Below are positions 26,301 through 39,230 of a stretch of DNA of 64,000 nt, piece after piece. The notes beneath the pieces were generated by a model. That model was not told the DNA's origin and did not search any database. It saw nothing but the letters and a program-made list of their open reading frames with translations. Origin of the DNA: Edolisoma coerulescens (taxonomy: Eukaryota > Chordata > Aves > Passeriformes > Campephagidae); contig VWZW01000500.1 in assembly GCA_013397115.1 (NCBI GenBank), positions 931,455-995,454 of the forward strand, written 5' to 3'. The position numbers were made by a program, and so were the translations under genes. Each line of letters starts with the position of its first letter. The stretch's first letter is position 1.

Positions 26301-29300
26301 TCTGGGCTACTGTCAACTAAATCCATATTTAATGACGTTATAGAGCTAGTCTAATAATAGAAGTACAGCGTCTGCTGCTTCTTCATCTGGTATCTGCAGA
26401 TAAAGTAAACTTTTACAATTCAGATGAGTATAGGTAAATAATGATTAACAGCCAAATATAGATATAAGCATCTGTATTTCGATGTTGGTAATTGAGCATA
26501 ACCATATTTAAACACTGTGCCTGGAATATTTGGTATGCAACTATTGGAAACCCATGTGACGATCAGGGAAAACCTACCTCATGAGCAAGGCTGTTGAGTA
26601 ATCTAAGGTAAAAATAATTCATATGAATCTTAATTACTGAAAAAAACCTCATCCCAAAACAACACAACAGTTAACCCCCTGAGAAATGCATAAGCAAAAC
26701 AGCAATGTGTCAAACCTTATCTTTAATTCTAACTTCTAAAGTATTATTTATTGTGAATAAATAACTGCAAACTAATTGTTTGTAACCAGATACGATGTGA
26801 TAATTGAGTTGAATTTCCAAGAACTGTTTTTAAAAGCTATTCTAATAGAAATTTTGTAGTGCTAATATTGCTCAAGAAAAGAGATAAAGATATTGAGATT
26901 CAGTTCCTCTTCTTACACACAAGAAAGAGAACCAACAAGTTAAGTGAAATTTTGAACCATTTTCAGGTCTGTTTCCTGAGCAAGAAAACCCTCGGTAACT
27001 TGACCATTTCTCATTTTGTGAACCAGTTATTGATTAATTCAGAAGAACCCCATAAAATGGTACTTATTCTGTATATAGGGATTGTTCTGTATGCATACAT
27101 CTGCAGATGGGGAGAACATCAGGGTGTAGCAGAAGAACTAAAGGGGGGCACTCAGGGTGGCCCATTCCTTCCGGTGAACCACAGAAGTCCTACCAGCCTT
27201 TCTGTGGTAAGTTTGCTCCAGTGAACAAATTATTTGTCAGTCACACTCGTATTTATGTTTGTGATCACAGAGCTAACAATTTGTGCATGTACCTGGGAAT
27301 ATTTTTGTTTTCTAATTTTTCAATTAAATTTACTTTACCATTGTATTTTAATTTCTCAGTTTACCTTTTGTTTTAAGGGGTTGGATAATGATATAAGTTA
27401 CAAATCAATTTAGGGTTCTTTTTCCCTTTTCCTATCTTGCAGATTCTTAACATCTGGTAGGAAATGCATTGCATAGGAGGAAGGTCAGAAAAAGAAATCG
27501 ATCATCCCATCTTGAAAGACTAAATTGAGGCAGGTAATGGTGCAGTTCCTTGGCTTGTAATTCTGCCCATTTGATATGAGGCCTATAGAGTAGCTGCTTC
27601 TTAGAATGCTACATGATAGATATTAATGAAGTAAAGTACAGAATCACAATCATTTTACCTAATTGCTCTGTAAAATAAAATAAATTAAACCATCATTGTA
27701 CCATTTTTTCCCTTAGATCACCCCTGTGATGGGATCACCCTGTGTACCACCGTTTTCCTCACAGAAAACATGAACAGTAAGAGGATCAGAGGAAGCCTGC
27801 GAAAAGAAGGATTACATTGCACTCATTTATTTCTATAAAACTATGTCCTTATGTTGTAAACTTTTTTGAAGGAAACGCTGTCATGCAAATGCAATAAGAC
27901 AAAGAGCTTACAATAAAAGTATATAAAACGTAGTTATTTTTAAGTATGTTTTTATTACAAGTGCAAAGAAACTTTGGCGTTAGGTTTTTCATAGAATAAT
28001 ACACTTCCAAAACTGTGTGTACAGAGATATGGGGTTTGGAGGACTTGAGCAGTGAAAGAGACAAGTGCAAATAAGAGATCTAACTTAGAATGATGCTTTA
28101 TTGTTGGCATGTTTGCTACTAAATGAAAATGTTACATCCATTTCCTTTATATTGCTTCTAGATCTGAGTAAGATCCTCAGAGTATCTTTATTCACTGTTA
28201 TTCTTAACAGACTTGCACATGGTTTAATCTGCAGTGACTTTGCTGCAGTGATGTCCCTGGCTAGAATTACACTTGTGCTGATGTAAATAGGGAAAGAGTC
28301 AAACCATTGGTTCACAGAGACCTGCTGAGAGCTGAAGTTCAGCCTTGAAATCCAGCCTTCTGAAAAAAGGCACAGAGCAATATCGAAATAGAAAATGAAT
28401 AATGCATGTAAAGGGAGCCTTTAGCATGCTGAGGTACTGACTATGGACCTGTTCCTGAAGATATTGCTGTTAGGTAGGAGCTGATGCCAAGAATTCTTGA
28501 CATTTGTGGGATAAGTCCATCAATTGGCAGGATATGTGAAGAAGTGATTTTGAAAATGGAGGCCGTGTGGTAAGACATAGGGGCCTAGAAAATCTGCCTG
28601 ACTCTATTGTGAGAGTCCATAGAGAGCTGTAAATAACCAGATAGTATTTGACCAAGAAGTAATGCAGTAAGTAAACTATGAAATAAATTGTTTCTGTAAT
28701 ATGTCAACAGAGTTATGTAGTTGGCAATTTTCCACCAGCTAACTTTTTGTATTCTCTAGGTTTCAGTTCTTACTCCACACAGTTTCTCTCTTCTCTGTAC
28801 AGTTAACTTAGGTCTTATAGTTTTTAACCCTTAAACTAGTTAGAACTCTTTGTTTTGAATTATCTTGTGCCAAAATGTCTGTGTTTATAAGCTTTGTTAT
28901 CTGATGTCAGTAGAGCTTGGGTAATGGTTATTATCAGCCTACTGCTATATTTAAATTGAGGAAAATCTGCCAATTCATAGACTTGCTGGGTAACTTAGCA
29001 GATTTTTTTTGTCTTTTAGTGACAATATAGTACATTCTGTACTTGTTGATAGCTTCTAAATGTAGCTTGAGCAGCTAGTTAAAACTATGGAATGTGTATG
29101 AATGGCATTTATGCCTAGACCAAAGATTTGGCATGTTCAATGAGTCCTATGTGCTTAAACCAGTGACAGATTCAAGCTCCCTAGTGATTTACAGAAGGCC
29201 TAAATCAAATTCCTCACAGGGATGTTTGGGAAGGCATAGAAAATAAACTGCCACATTTGAAAGAATTGTTAGGACTGACCTTGTCTAAGCGTATAAAAAC

Positions 29301-32300
29301 TTAAGAAAGAGAGATGGAATAAATGTGCAATTAAACATTTCAGGTGGTATTGAGGTGAAGAGTTATTGCTCTGTAGTGTGAAGGGAGAATGGAAAGAGAA
29401 GAATAGTGGGTATGAGTTATGGAATCCTTAAAGAGAAGCATCAGCATTAACAGATGCCGAACAGAAGCATCAGAAGAGAAGTGTAAGAATTGACGGATGG
29501 ATAAAATATAAATATGTTTAAGCGAGGGCTGATAGCTTATTGCAGCCTCAGTGCAGAGAAATTTTCTGTTAACTTGATAATCAATGAGTTAACTGCATTA
29601 ATATTTATCTTCTAATTAACTGGGCTCAAGACTAAATGATGAAATAAAATTATTCCGTCCCCTAAAATATAGTTGTCTTTAAAGTGGAGACTTGGCAAGG
29701 AACTATTGAGTGAAATTTTGTAGTTTTCACCTATTTAGGACTTTTTGCTCAGCTATTTCAGAGCTACATTATTGATATGTCTGTGAGATTTTTTGAAACC
29801 TATTTGTAAGTAAAAGTCAGAAAAAGGTTGGTTCTCCTCTGTTATGCATATCATAATCCATGTGTTAGCACACAGCCTGAAGTTTTCTCTGTTTTCTGTT
29901 CTTTTAGGTCATAGAATATTCTGAAAAGAATTCATTTGGTATACGCTTACCTAAAAATTTTCATTATGCTAATTTTGTCAACAGTATATAGACTGTGAAG
30001 TGTTAATGTATTTATTAAGTGCTAAATAGAGATCAAGAATTTTTCTGATTTGCTTTTCTCATTATGGCTAAGGATTCTTTAGCAACATTCTGTGTTTTCC
30101 AAAGAGAATTGCTCTTTTGAAGTGAAACTGTACAAATCAAATCTCCATAGTAACTCTGGATCCTCTGCCAACCTGTGCTGTTGCAAATTTCCATGTCAAA
30201 TTGAATGTAGTTTCACAGTTGTCTAAAAATGATCTTTTTCATGTAGTTAGAATGGAGAAGTAAGACCAACACTTACACTGGTCATTTTGCTGAGAGTATT
30301 TTATATCCTTTCTTGTTTACATTGCTGGTATTTTATGTTCTGGGTGTTTGTCAGGGGCAAAAAGTGTTCTGAAGTGGAATTTTAGCCAGTAGTAGTACTG
30401 CAGAACATGTTTAGTGCAAGACAAACCTTGAAGGAATGGCTTATTGACTGAAATGACTTTAACAAGTATTTTAGCATGTTGAGAATTCTGTTTCTATTCT
30501 ACATATCTCTGTTCAGTAATGAGATAACTGACATTTGCATGTCATGGAGATCACAAGCTACTTGGATCAAAATGGCATAAAAATAATTGCTCTAGCTCAG
30601 AAATGTTTTCATAAATAATGAGTGAGAATTGTTCATCCAACTGATATAAATAAAAAACCTGAAACAGCTCTCATGTAAAGGCATCTATTGCTATTAATGC
30701 TCCCCTGTGCTGCTCAGAGGCTGTTCAGCTGAAGGGGAGCACTGTCTGTGCTTTCCTGATCCTGGAGGGATGTGCCACTGTGGATTCCTAAGACTGTGGA
30801 TCCTGATTAGTGCTGGCACATAAGGTGTCCCATGAGTTGTCTTTCACTGTCCTGATGAAGAAACACTTCTTGGGTGGGACTGCCAGGGTTGTGCAGTTGT
30901 TAGACTGGGCAGATGAGGCAGCTCTGTATGAAACACTGAATGTGTGTTCTGACCTACCTTCCCACCTTAAAATGAGAAGTAGATTTAATGGATGATCAAA
31001 ATGCTGTTGGAATGACTTGGTGACAGGACGTGTCTGCTTGTGGATGGGAAGTGTCTGTGTTTTTATACATAGAATGGATGTGCATTTGGTATTTTGATTA
31101 GTGATGAGTTGCAAGTTTTTCATGAAAATGGTAATGATGTGCAGCCTGGCATAACTGTCCAATGAGCAGAAAGGAAGAGGCTGTGGGCTGAATAAATTGT
31201 TCTGGTTTCCAACCTACAGTGGGAAGTTTGCTGCTGTGGTGATTAAAAATGTTTATTTTGTGGAATAGCAACTGGTATTGTGGTATCTATACTTAACATT
31301 GTGTGAAATGTATACAAGTATATAAAAGTCCATGTAGATGTCTATTTAATAATGCTGCTGATCAATATGTGCAAATCCTGCAAGGGGGGAGGAATTTATA
31401 ATTTTTGTATAGATTTTTTTTATTCTGGAAGTTAAAAATACTTAAGTTGAGACTTTTGGCTGCTGTAACCCCTCTGCTTTTTACATATTCTTTAGTGTCT
31501 GAACCAGAGCTTGAAAGAGTTGATGGCATCTTGTCTGTGCATCCCATACTTGCCTTAGTCTGAGTAAGTTAAGGTCTAATTTCAATGCACAAGAGAAAGG
31601 AGAGATGGTAAAGAAGAGAAAGTTCCTTCTAGGGTATGAATTGAGGTGCCTGCAGTACCTCTGGGCTGGTCCATGAGCATTACATTGTCCTATGCTCCAC
31701 ATAAAAAAAAAGTATGTGTTCTTCTGAAGAAGGACAGTCTGGCTAAGAGCAGGAGAAAACATTAAACCTTCTTCTTAATAAAGTTCTCCTGATACAAAGT
31801 GTTACTCTGAAAAGCCTTGAGCTGACTCTGCCTCTTTCGAAACAGAGATGACAAAAGGTGTTTATAATAGCAGTAATTCCCAGTTTTTGAGTTTGAAAAG
31901 ATACAGAAATCATAATATGTAGCATGTAACTTTTTTTCTCAGTATATTAAGGCACTTTTATTTGTTGAAACTGTACCTGCTGTATTTAGGCCTTCTGCAA
32001 CAGGGGCTCCAAAGGTTATCAAAGCAAACCAAACCCCATACCTATATTGATGGAAGTTTAGTGCCTCAAAAATGTAAAACATGGAAAGTGTAGATAACTG
32101 TGGTTTTGTTATTGCTGCCACTTCTGTTTGTAACATGGTGGATTTTTTAAAATACATGTGATCGTGTCTTGTGTACAGAATTTAGCATCCTACATCAACA
32201 TGCAGTTTTTCTCCATTTGCCTGTTTTCCAGTGTTACCCTCTGCAAGCATCATCGAATGGATTTCCAAAGTTTCGAAAATTCTCCTTTAGGGTCTGTTTT

Positions 32301-33501
32301 TAATCACAGCAGATAATAGCAGTAATTTCAGTGGAGATTCTTTTGATTTACATCTCTAGAGAAAACTAAGTATTTGGATATTTATGGTATCTGTGCATTC
32401 AGCATTTATTTTGAGGACTGATGCACAGGGGAGTAGTTTTTAAACTGTGCCTCAGCCCCTGGTCTATAGGTATTCATGTCAGCATTTAGATACAGGAAAG
32501 ATGAAGTCTTTGAACTGTGTGAGGAAGTGGTGTCTTGCTCCTTGTATTGCCCTGAGGTAAGGAAAAGGAATAAAATAAAGAATTTCTTTTCCCATTCTTC
32601 AAAAAAAAAATTATCTGTGATGTGTTGTTTTTTCTAAGAGACAATATCAGACACTTTTCACTCTGCCATGATTTCAAAACAGTTAAGGATCTGTTGTATC
32701 TTTTATGCAGTGATAAAATATGTTGGTGGGGTTTTTTTTTCTGATCATATTTTCAGTTAAGGGCTGGGGTTTTCTGTTCTGATAAAAAGGCAAGACTGAA
32801 AGAGGAAATTTGAACAGATGGATTTGAGTTACCAAGCAACACTTAGTTTCCTGGGTGATGGAAAAAGAATTAGAGCAGGTGCTAAGTGGATTTTATTCCT
32901 TTTTTTTTTTTTAATTATTGTGAGCTAATGTGTGAGCTTCAGTTCAACAGACTCTTGACAAACTTCATAGAATGATAAATATTCAATTAGGTGATGATAA
33001 CTACCTGTGCAGGTTGTTTCCTGTGTGACTTGAACAGTTCTTTTCTGTAGTTGTGGTAGCACACAGTCTGTGCAGCAAGGCTGTTGTAAAGGACATTGGT
33101 GTTGTTTGCTTCACTCCAATATTCTCATATATAATCAGCTCTATTTTTCTGATTTTAATACGTTCCTGTAATATTGGGTTCAGGCTCTTCTGCAGAATAC
33201 TAGCTTCAGAGTGAAATAAGTGTTTTGTGTTCTCAAATGTTTAGACACGTTACCCCCCTACCTCTTCCCTCTTGAGAAAGACTGACGTGGTTGGCAAATC
33301 TCAACTGATAGGCAGAGCTGCGTGAATTGGTGGATGCCTTGAATTCAGTTTCTAGCAGAACCAAAAATAGGATTTTTTCTTTTTAAAAGTCAATGCAAAC
33401 GAATTTCTTCCACTCTTTTTTTTAGCGAGGTTGTGGTGCGGTGAGTTCTTTTGGCAAGCATAAAATTTTAGCTTTAGGTTAAAAAGCATGCTGTTCACAA
33501 G

Positions 33502-33521
33502 TTTTTTTTTTTAAAAAAAAA
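33502..33521. repeat. T11A9 homopolymer pair
   Basis: Eleven T are followed directly by nine A, a short perfect A/T palindrome beside a CCAAACC-rich stretch. It is a simple repeat with no coding content. Confidence 0.7.
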
Positions 33522-33784
33522 CCAAACCAAAATGCCCAAATATGCTAAAGCATGCCCAACACCCAAATTGTGTGAAAAATTGTCTGTCTTATCTCTGTAG
33601 GTTAGTGCTTTCATGTCCCTCTCTGCCATACATTTGCATAACCTAACAGCTGTATAGAACACTTGGGAGTGTAGGGATGACATTTCTTTGAATATCTAGG
33701 GGAGATAATTTTGTTAACTGAGAGCTTTGACATTCTGTTACATGATGGTATGATAACTGTAATCTTTGTCAGAAAATAATATCT

Positions 33785-34092
33785 AATTTTTCATCTACCA
33801 GTCTCTCCAACTCCTTTTCTGCAGGGCTGCTCTCAGTGCACTCGTTCATCACCCAGCCTGTTCTGGTACTGGGCATTGCCCCCACCCAGGTGCAGGACCT
33901 TGCACTTGGAGGTTCCTGGGAGCACATTCCTCCAGCCTGCCACTGTCCCTCTGAGCCATCCCTTCCCTCCATCACACCAACAGCACTGCTCAGCCTGGTG
34001 TCGTCTGCAAGCTTGCTTGAGGGTGTGCTCAATCCCATTGATTGAGGTATTGAATAGTATTGGTCCCAATATGGGCCCCTGACAGACACCGC
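33785..34092 (-). mobile_element. CR1 LINE fragment, ORF2 reverse-transcriptase region, broken
   Basis: Read on the minus strand, the translation gives MGPILFN, then TSINGIEHTLKQ in one frame and KLADDTR in another. These are the CR1 ORF2 positions for LGP-LFN-FIND...LSKFADDTK, the reverse-transcriptase active-site region, where ADD carries the catalytic aspartates. Further on it shows KVLHLGGGNAQYQNRLG, matching the CR1 block after the active site. At least one frameshift separates the pieces, so it is dead. Both the 5' part and the 3' tail are missing, unlike the usual 5'-only truncation. It is antisense to ERC2. Confidence 0.9.
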
Positions 34093-35461
34093 AAATATTG
34101 TCACAAAACTTTATTTGCCTTTTGAAAAAACTTGCTATGCCACAGAGCCAATGAATTTACCCATTTGAAGTCTTACTAACTCTGATGCTTGGTGGCACTG
34201 CTGATTAAGTTGAAATACTGAATAGCCTAAGCCAGCAGTAATTTTAAATGCACGTAAGTAAAACCCACCCATATTTAGAAAAACACTTCCTGGAGAATAA
34301 GGGGACTGTAAATCAAACCCGTAAGTTATTTTAGCTAGTGATTTCACCAAGTCCACGTGAAGGGAAAAGAGACATGAAAAGGTAGGCTAGAAAAGGTAAT
34401 AACAAAACAGTATATCCGTTAATAAGTATGGACATTAGTAGATAACACGATGCTTTTCAAAATTGAAAAGTCCCATGCTAATCAATTTGAAGTATTACTG
34501 CAACATGGGGATGGGCATCACACAGGGAATGCCAGCACTTGCCTGGGCTGGCTCAGGCTGTTTACACTGATTGATGTTTTATCAATGCTGAGTTTGTAAA
34601 AGGATTTCTACCGGAAAAGTGAACAGCATGTTTGAAGTTCTGTGCATGTTAACAGCAGCTAACACATTCTTCAGTAACCTTACGAGATCTGTGCAGCAAG
34701 TGTGAAATATGTATTACTTCTGGCTTCGAGGCGTCGAGTGTGACTCTTGTTTTGGCAGGGCTGTTTTGCTGCCATTTGAGAAGTAAGTTCTTAATTTAAT
34801 GATTTAAATTGTTTTTGCGTCTGCAATCAGGCTGAAGAGGAGGACTGGTTCAGAGTAGAAATTAAACAAGTATTGCAGGGTGTGTGCATAGGTTGGAAGG
34901 CGGGGAAAGCACTAAACAGGATATCACCCTTTGTCTTTTTGTTTTTCTAGGACAGAACTCTTAGGTTTCAGCTTGTTTAAGGAAACCGTCAGGAGGTTAG
35001 CTGTATGAATATGGGAAGAGCTATTGGAAAACTGTTTTCCTCTACTTAGATGAACTGGCCTACAGAAATACCACAAGCACTCTGTGTTGGCACTGCTGGT
35101 AACATCCTATTTCACAGTACCGTCCACGTTTAAATGGTTTTGGTTTTTTATTATTTATGAAGAGTGGAACTGGCACACAGCAGCATCTCTGCTGTGTGTT
35201 CTGGATCTTGGGGTTGTATTTGGTAATTGCTGTGACTTTACCCTTTTAAGCTTTGCCTGTATGCTTTTGATGGCAGGAGCAAGGGAAGTCTATTCTTAGT
35301 TACACCCTAAGGTGGAATTCCATTATTACTCCATGGTTAGTGTTACACTTATTGTAAAACTGATGGGATATTGCTTTCTTTTTCAACCTTATTAAAAAGT
35401 TCTTTCTGTGCTCAGGCTTCTAAATGGGAGGGAAGTAGTGGAAATAAGTCTTTAAAATCAT

Positions 35462-35531
35462 GGATTTGTTGGATAAGGATTTTTTAAACACTATGGATTA
35501 CACAAAGGATTTGTTAGAATAAGGATTTTAC
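35462..35531. repeat. Short direct repeat, 45-bp spacing
   Basis: GGATTTGTTGGATAAGGATTTT at 35462 recurs at 35507 as GGATTTGTTAGAATAAGGATTTT, with small changes. It is probably an old tandem duplication of one about 45-bp unit. No function is suggested. Confidence 0.65.
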
Positions 35532-38500
35532 ATTTTGAAAATTTGAAGATGTGATTTTAATAAAAGATAGTCTTCTAAAAAAAGATCCCCACACCCAAAA
35601 TCAAATACCTAAAAACCCTGGTTTATAACTCACAACAATATTACATTCATGTGTCCTACTGGGAATTAAGTGACTCCCTTTACTGCACCTGGGTTATTAA
35701 TAAATGACTATTTAAACATTTAGCTTTAAAAAAAAAAGGCATATTTTTCCATGCAGTTTTAAAGCTTTATATGTACTGCAAAGAGAAAGTTTTTTAGCCA
35801 AGATATTTCTAGAATATATTTGCTTTGCAGAAGTGTAAGCAGCAGTTGGGACTTCTATTTTCTGATTCTAATTGACTACCCCTGAAAACAAATATATGGG
35901 CTTCCTTTACTGCAGTCACTCAAGGGTTTTGGTATGGATTCTTAAAGAAAATGGTGAAAAGGGAGAAAACTGTTTATCATTAAAGTTTCTTTTTCTGAAG
36001 ATATGTGTGAAGCAATAACTCTTCCCTTTTCCTAAATTTGGAGAAGTAATTTTGGTAAGAGGAAAGGAGACTAATGATACTGTGCAAAACAGAAATGATC
36101 CCCTAGAAGCTTTATTCCGTCTACAAAGAAAAGAAATAATTTTTCAAGAATTCCAGTAAAAGTGGAGTTTCAGTAGCTCCTTTCAGGAAACATTCTGTGT
36201 GCTTTCAGTTATAAACTAAATTGTCCCACGTGCTTTTGAAGCTCCATATACAAATCGTGTTTTCACTTGACACTTTTTGTATGTGGTCTCTTGCCAAAGG
36301 CCACTCTTCCAGTATGACAATGCACGTGGCTGCTTAAGGTGTTTTTGACATACAAGTCAAAGAAAAGCTGAGTTTTTTAAATGCTTAGATTATTTTTCCT
36401 CATAGTCTGTCTTTAGGCATGTTAGTAAAACTTCATAAGCCCCTCTTAGATGCATGAATTCAGGAAAAAATGGAAGTCTGATCATTGCAAAGACACGCTT
36501 TGGCTCATGATTCAATATGGTGGTTTAAAAACACCTCCTTTCTCCCTCCTGCTCTTTACATCTCCAAGTTTTTTAATGTAGGCCAGGGGTGGTGTTGGAC
36601 TCATTGTTCAAGAGTAATACTGAGTCTCTTGAGATTATTGTTGGACTTGTCTTTGGTGATGGACTATTGACCTTTGTTTTATAGTTTGGTGGTGGTGCCT
36701 GATTAATGTAATTTCTTTCATATTCATCAAAAGCATATCTGTTTATTTAAAATGATAAATGGAGAGAGAATTAGGCATGCGTCTGAGTATTTTGCTTAAC
36801 TGTGATAATTTAACAAATTTAAATGCACCCAATTTACAAAAAGACTCTGCAGAACTTTTGTAGCAGCTCTTCGTCGTTCCTCTAAATTTTCATTTCATGT
36901 CCTTATATACATGTTTTCATTTCTTCAAGCTATAAAATTTGTTGGGATTTGACAAAATTTCTTTTACAGGTTCTCTCAGAGTTCAAATACCTATAATGGC
37001 AAATTTTTAAAAGATGGTCCATGGTAACATGATTTTTAAAATCCATTCCAATGACAGGGCTCCTTATTCTTGCACACTGGAGACAGACATGGGAATTTTG
37101 TGTTGTCGGTTTATGGCTTCCAGAAAGATAAAGTGTTTGATCAGGATTTTTAAAATCTGCTTTCATTTAAATTACTATGAGACTCTTTTGGGTGGGGGTA
37201 TATGTGAAGAGTTAGAAAATAGAAAAGAGCAGATAAGTCTGTATGTTCAGAATGAATTGATTCCTGTATGTAACATTTTTCTAGTATTCTAGTTAAATTG
37301 AATTTGATCAGTGTTTCTAATGGTATTTTTGGCCGAAGAAACACTACTGTTTAGACACTTTAGGTAAGTGCTGTGCTGTTACTTAAATGATTGATCGAAA
37401 TATTAAAATACTGCTGATCTAAATTTTAAAGTTCAGACAAGCTGATCCTGTAGAAGAACTACCAAGGCTTTCTTTTCCAGGAGAATGGAACCAGTGTGCT
37501 TTGAGGTGTTTGAGAGAACTAGCAGCTCCTACACCATTGCCTGCTGTGATTTACAGATTTGTACATTTTGTCTATGAAGGCAAAAAGCTGAATTTACTGA
37601 GACAATGGTTTCTCATGCCAGTTTTTATGCTGCCTTCTGTAATAATTTTTATTTCTTCTTCCAATGGTTATTTGATTCAGATGGTTTTATTGCTTTTATG
37701 TCTTTATTTTTCAGAAATCTTGAATTTTTTTGTTAATTTTTAAACATCATCTAGTTTTTGATTCTGTTTTCCTTCTGTTCTTTGATCAGTAGAAGCATAC
37801 CAGTTGAAATGCAGACACTCACTGACAGTTTCACACCATCTCTAAATTGCCTATTTTTCTGAACATTTCCTTTCTAGCACTTTGTGTCATTATTTTAGGC
37901 AGTTTTGTGGAAATAAAGGTAAAACCTTGAACTACATTGACAGGGTTAGTATCATTGCCTGAGAACAACACAGTCACTGATGTCTTGGGAACATTAATAA
38001 AATACTTCAGAAATAAACTAAAGAAGGATCAGTTTGCAGCACCCTGACTTTCCTGCAGCCAAGGGATGAAGTGTCTTTTAATAAAGCTGGGATAAAACCA
38101 CAGTTTTATTTGGGTAATTAGTATTAGGTTCAGATTATACTGCATAGTGGGGGATTTTCAGCACCAGTGAATAATGACAAAATCTTGAAATATCTTCTTA
38201 TCAATTTCTGAACAAAAGGGTAGAATTCATCTTCCCACCAGGAATTTAGGATTATAAATATAATCTGCCTCCTCTTTGGATTTTTTTTTTGGTGTTTAAA
38301 TTAGTGTTAAAATTGTGTGCTAAATTTACTTCTGAGGCCAATACAAGATGCTAATCTAATACTGTGGAAGGAGAAAGCAATGGCCAGGTTTGGGTTGAAA
38401 CTCATTTTAGTCTAAAAACAAAGACTATTAAAGTAAATTTAATGTGAAGAAGATCTGATTACCTGTCAGTTTTGTGCAGGTGCATTAATCACCTTGACAA

Positions 38501-39039
38501 CTAAGCATCATCAGGAAATATGAGGTGTGGGCATTTGGTTACACAGAATTACAATTAATTTGCATGTGGAAAGTGGTTACTCAGAATTGCTACTAATTGC
38601 AGATGTCATATAGAGGGATATAAAGAAAGTCTAATTTCATAAATGATTGCAGCTCTGAGAGATTTTTAGTATAGGCTTTGATCATTGCAGGGATGATGAA
38701 ACAAGTACTTTATTGTGGATATAAGTATCAAGAGTTCCATTCAATAAAGTTTAGGTTAAAAGAAACTATCCCTGATAAGTTTTTGATTTTTCCCCCCCCA
38801 CATTTTCTTATTTGTCTCCCTGGACTTTTTATTAAAAGAAATTGAAAACAAGAAAAACGCATTGTTCCAGAAATGATGTAATGGATAAAAATCTGGTTTC
38901 CTTAGGCTATGAGGACTTTCTGAAATCTCCAGAATATCTATTTCTTATCTGTTCAGGCAAATTTGAAAGCCTCCAGATGACCTCAGATAGTAAGAAAATC
39001 AGTGTAAGGTATCATGCACATAAACTGTATCTTTAAGTT

Positions 39040-39230
39040 AGTACCCCAAAAGTATATCCCTGAATCAGGTACCTCAAATGAAAAAGCACATGCATAGAAC
39101 AACATAAATTCAAGAACTGAGCCTTGTGGGAGTCTCCAAACGTTTGAATCTGATTGGAAGAAAACCCGCACAAAAAAATAAAGTGGGAGTCATTTTCTGA
39201 TCTTCTCCAGAATCCTAAAGTCTGCTTCAT
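39040..39230 (-). mobile_element. Possible ancient non-LTR retrotransposon (LINE) reverse-transcriptase fossil
   Basis: On the minus strand, the codons at about 39132-39112 read LPQGSVL, followed by LF six codons later. This resembles the conserved (V/L)PQGSVLGP-LF block of CR1/L2-type reverse transcriptases. A PDSGI string downstream fits the position of the loop after it (INDL-DSGI in CR1). Little else is recognisable and the frame is decayed, so this is either a very old LINE or a chance match. It is antisense to ERC2. Confidence 0.4.

Noticed and set aside
26859..27224. 121-codon open frame on +
   Set aside because: Composition matches AT-rich intron, with no recognisable motif and no family resemblance.
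28130..28290. Possible ancient amniote SINE-like sequence (TTACACTTGTGCTGATGTAAAT region)
   Set aside because: Only short, scattered similarity to SINE/MIR-type words and no continuous alignment I can defend by eye.
30788..31162. 124-codon open frame on minus
   Set aside because: No recognisable domain. It overlaps a plus-strand open frame and has no promoter, splice or poly(A) context that would support a nested gene.
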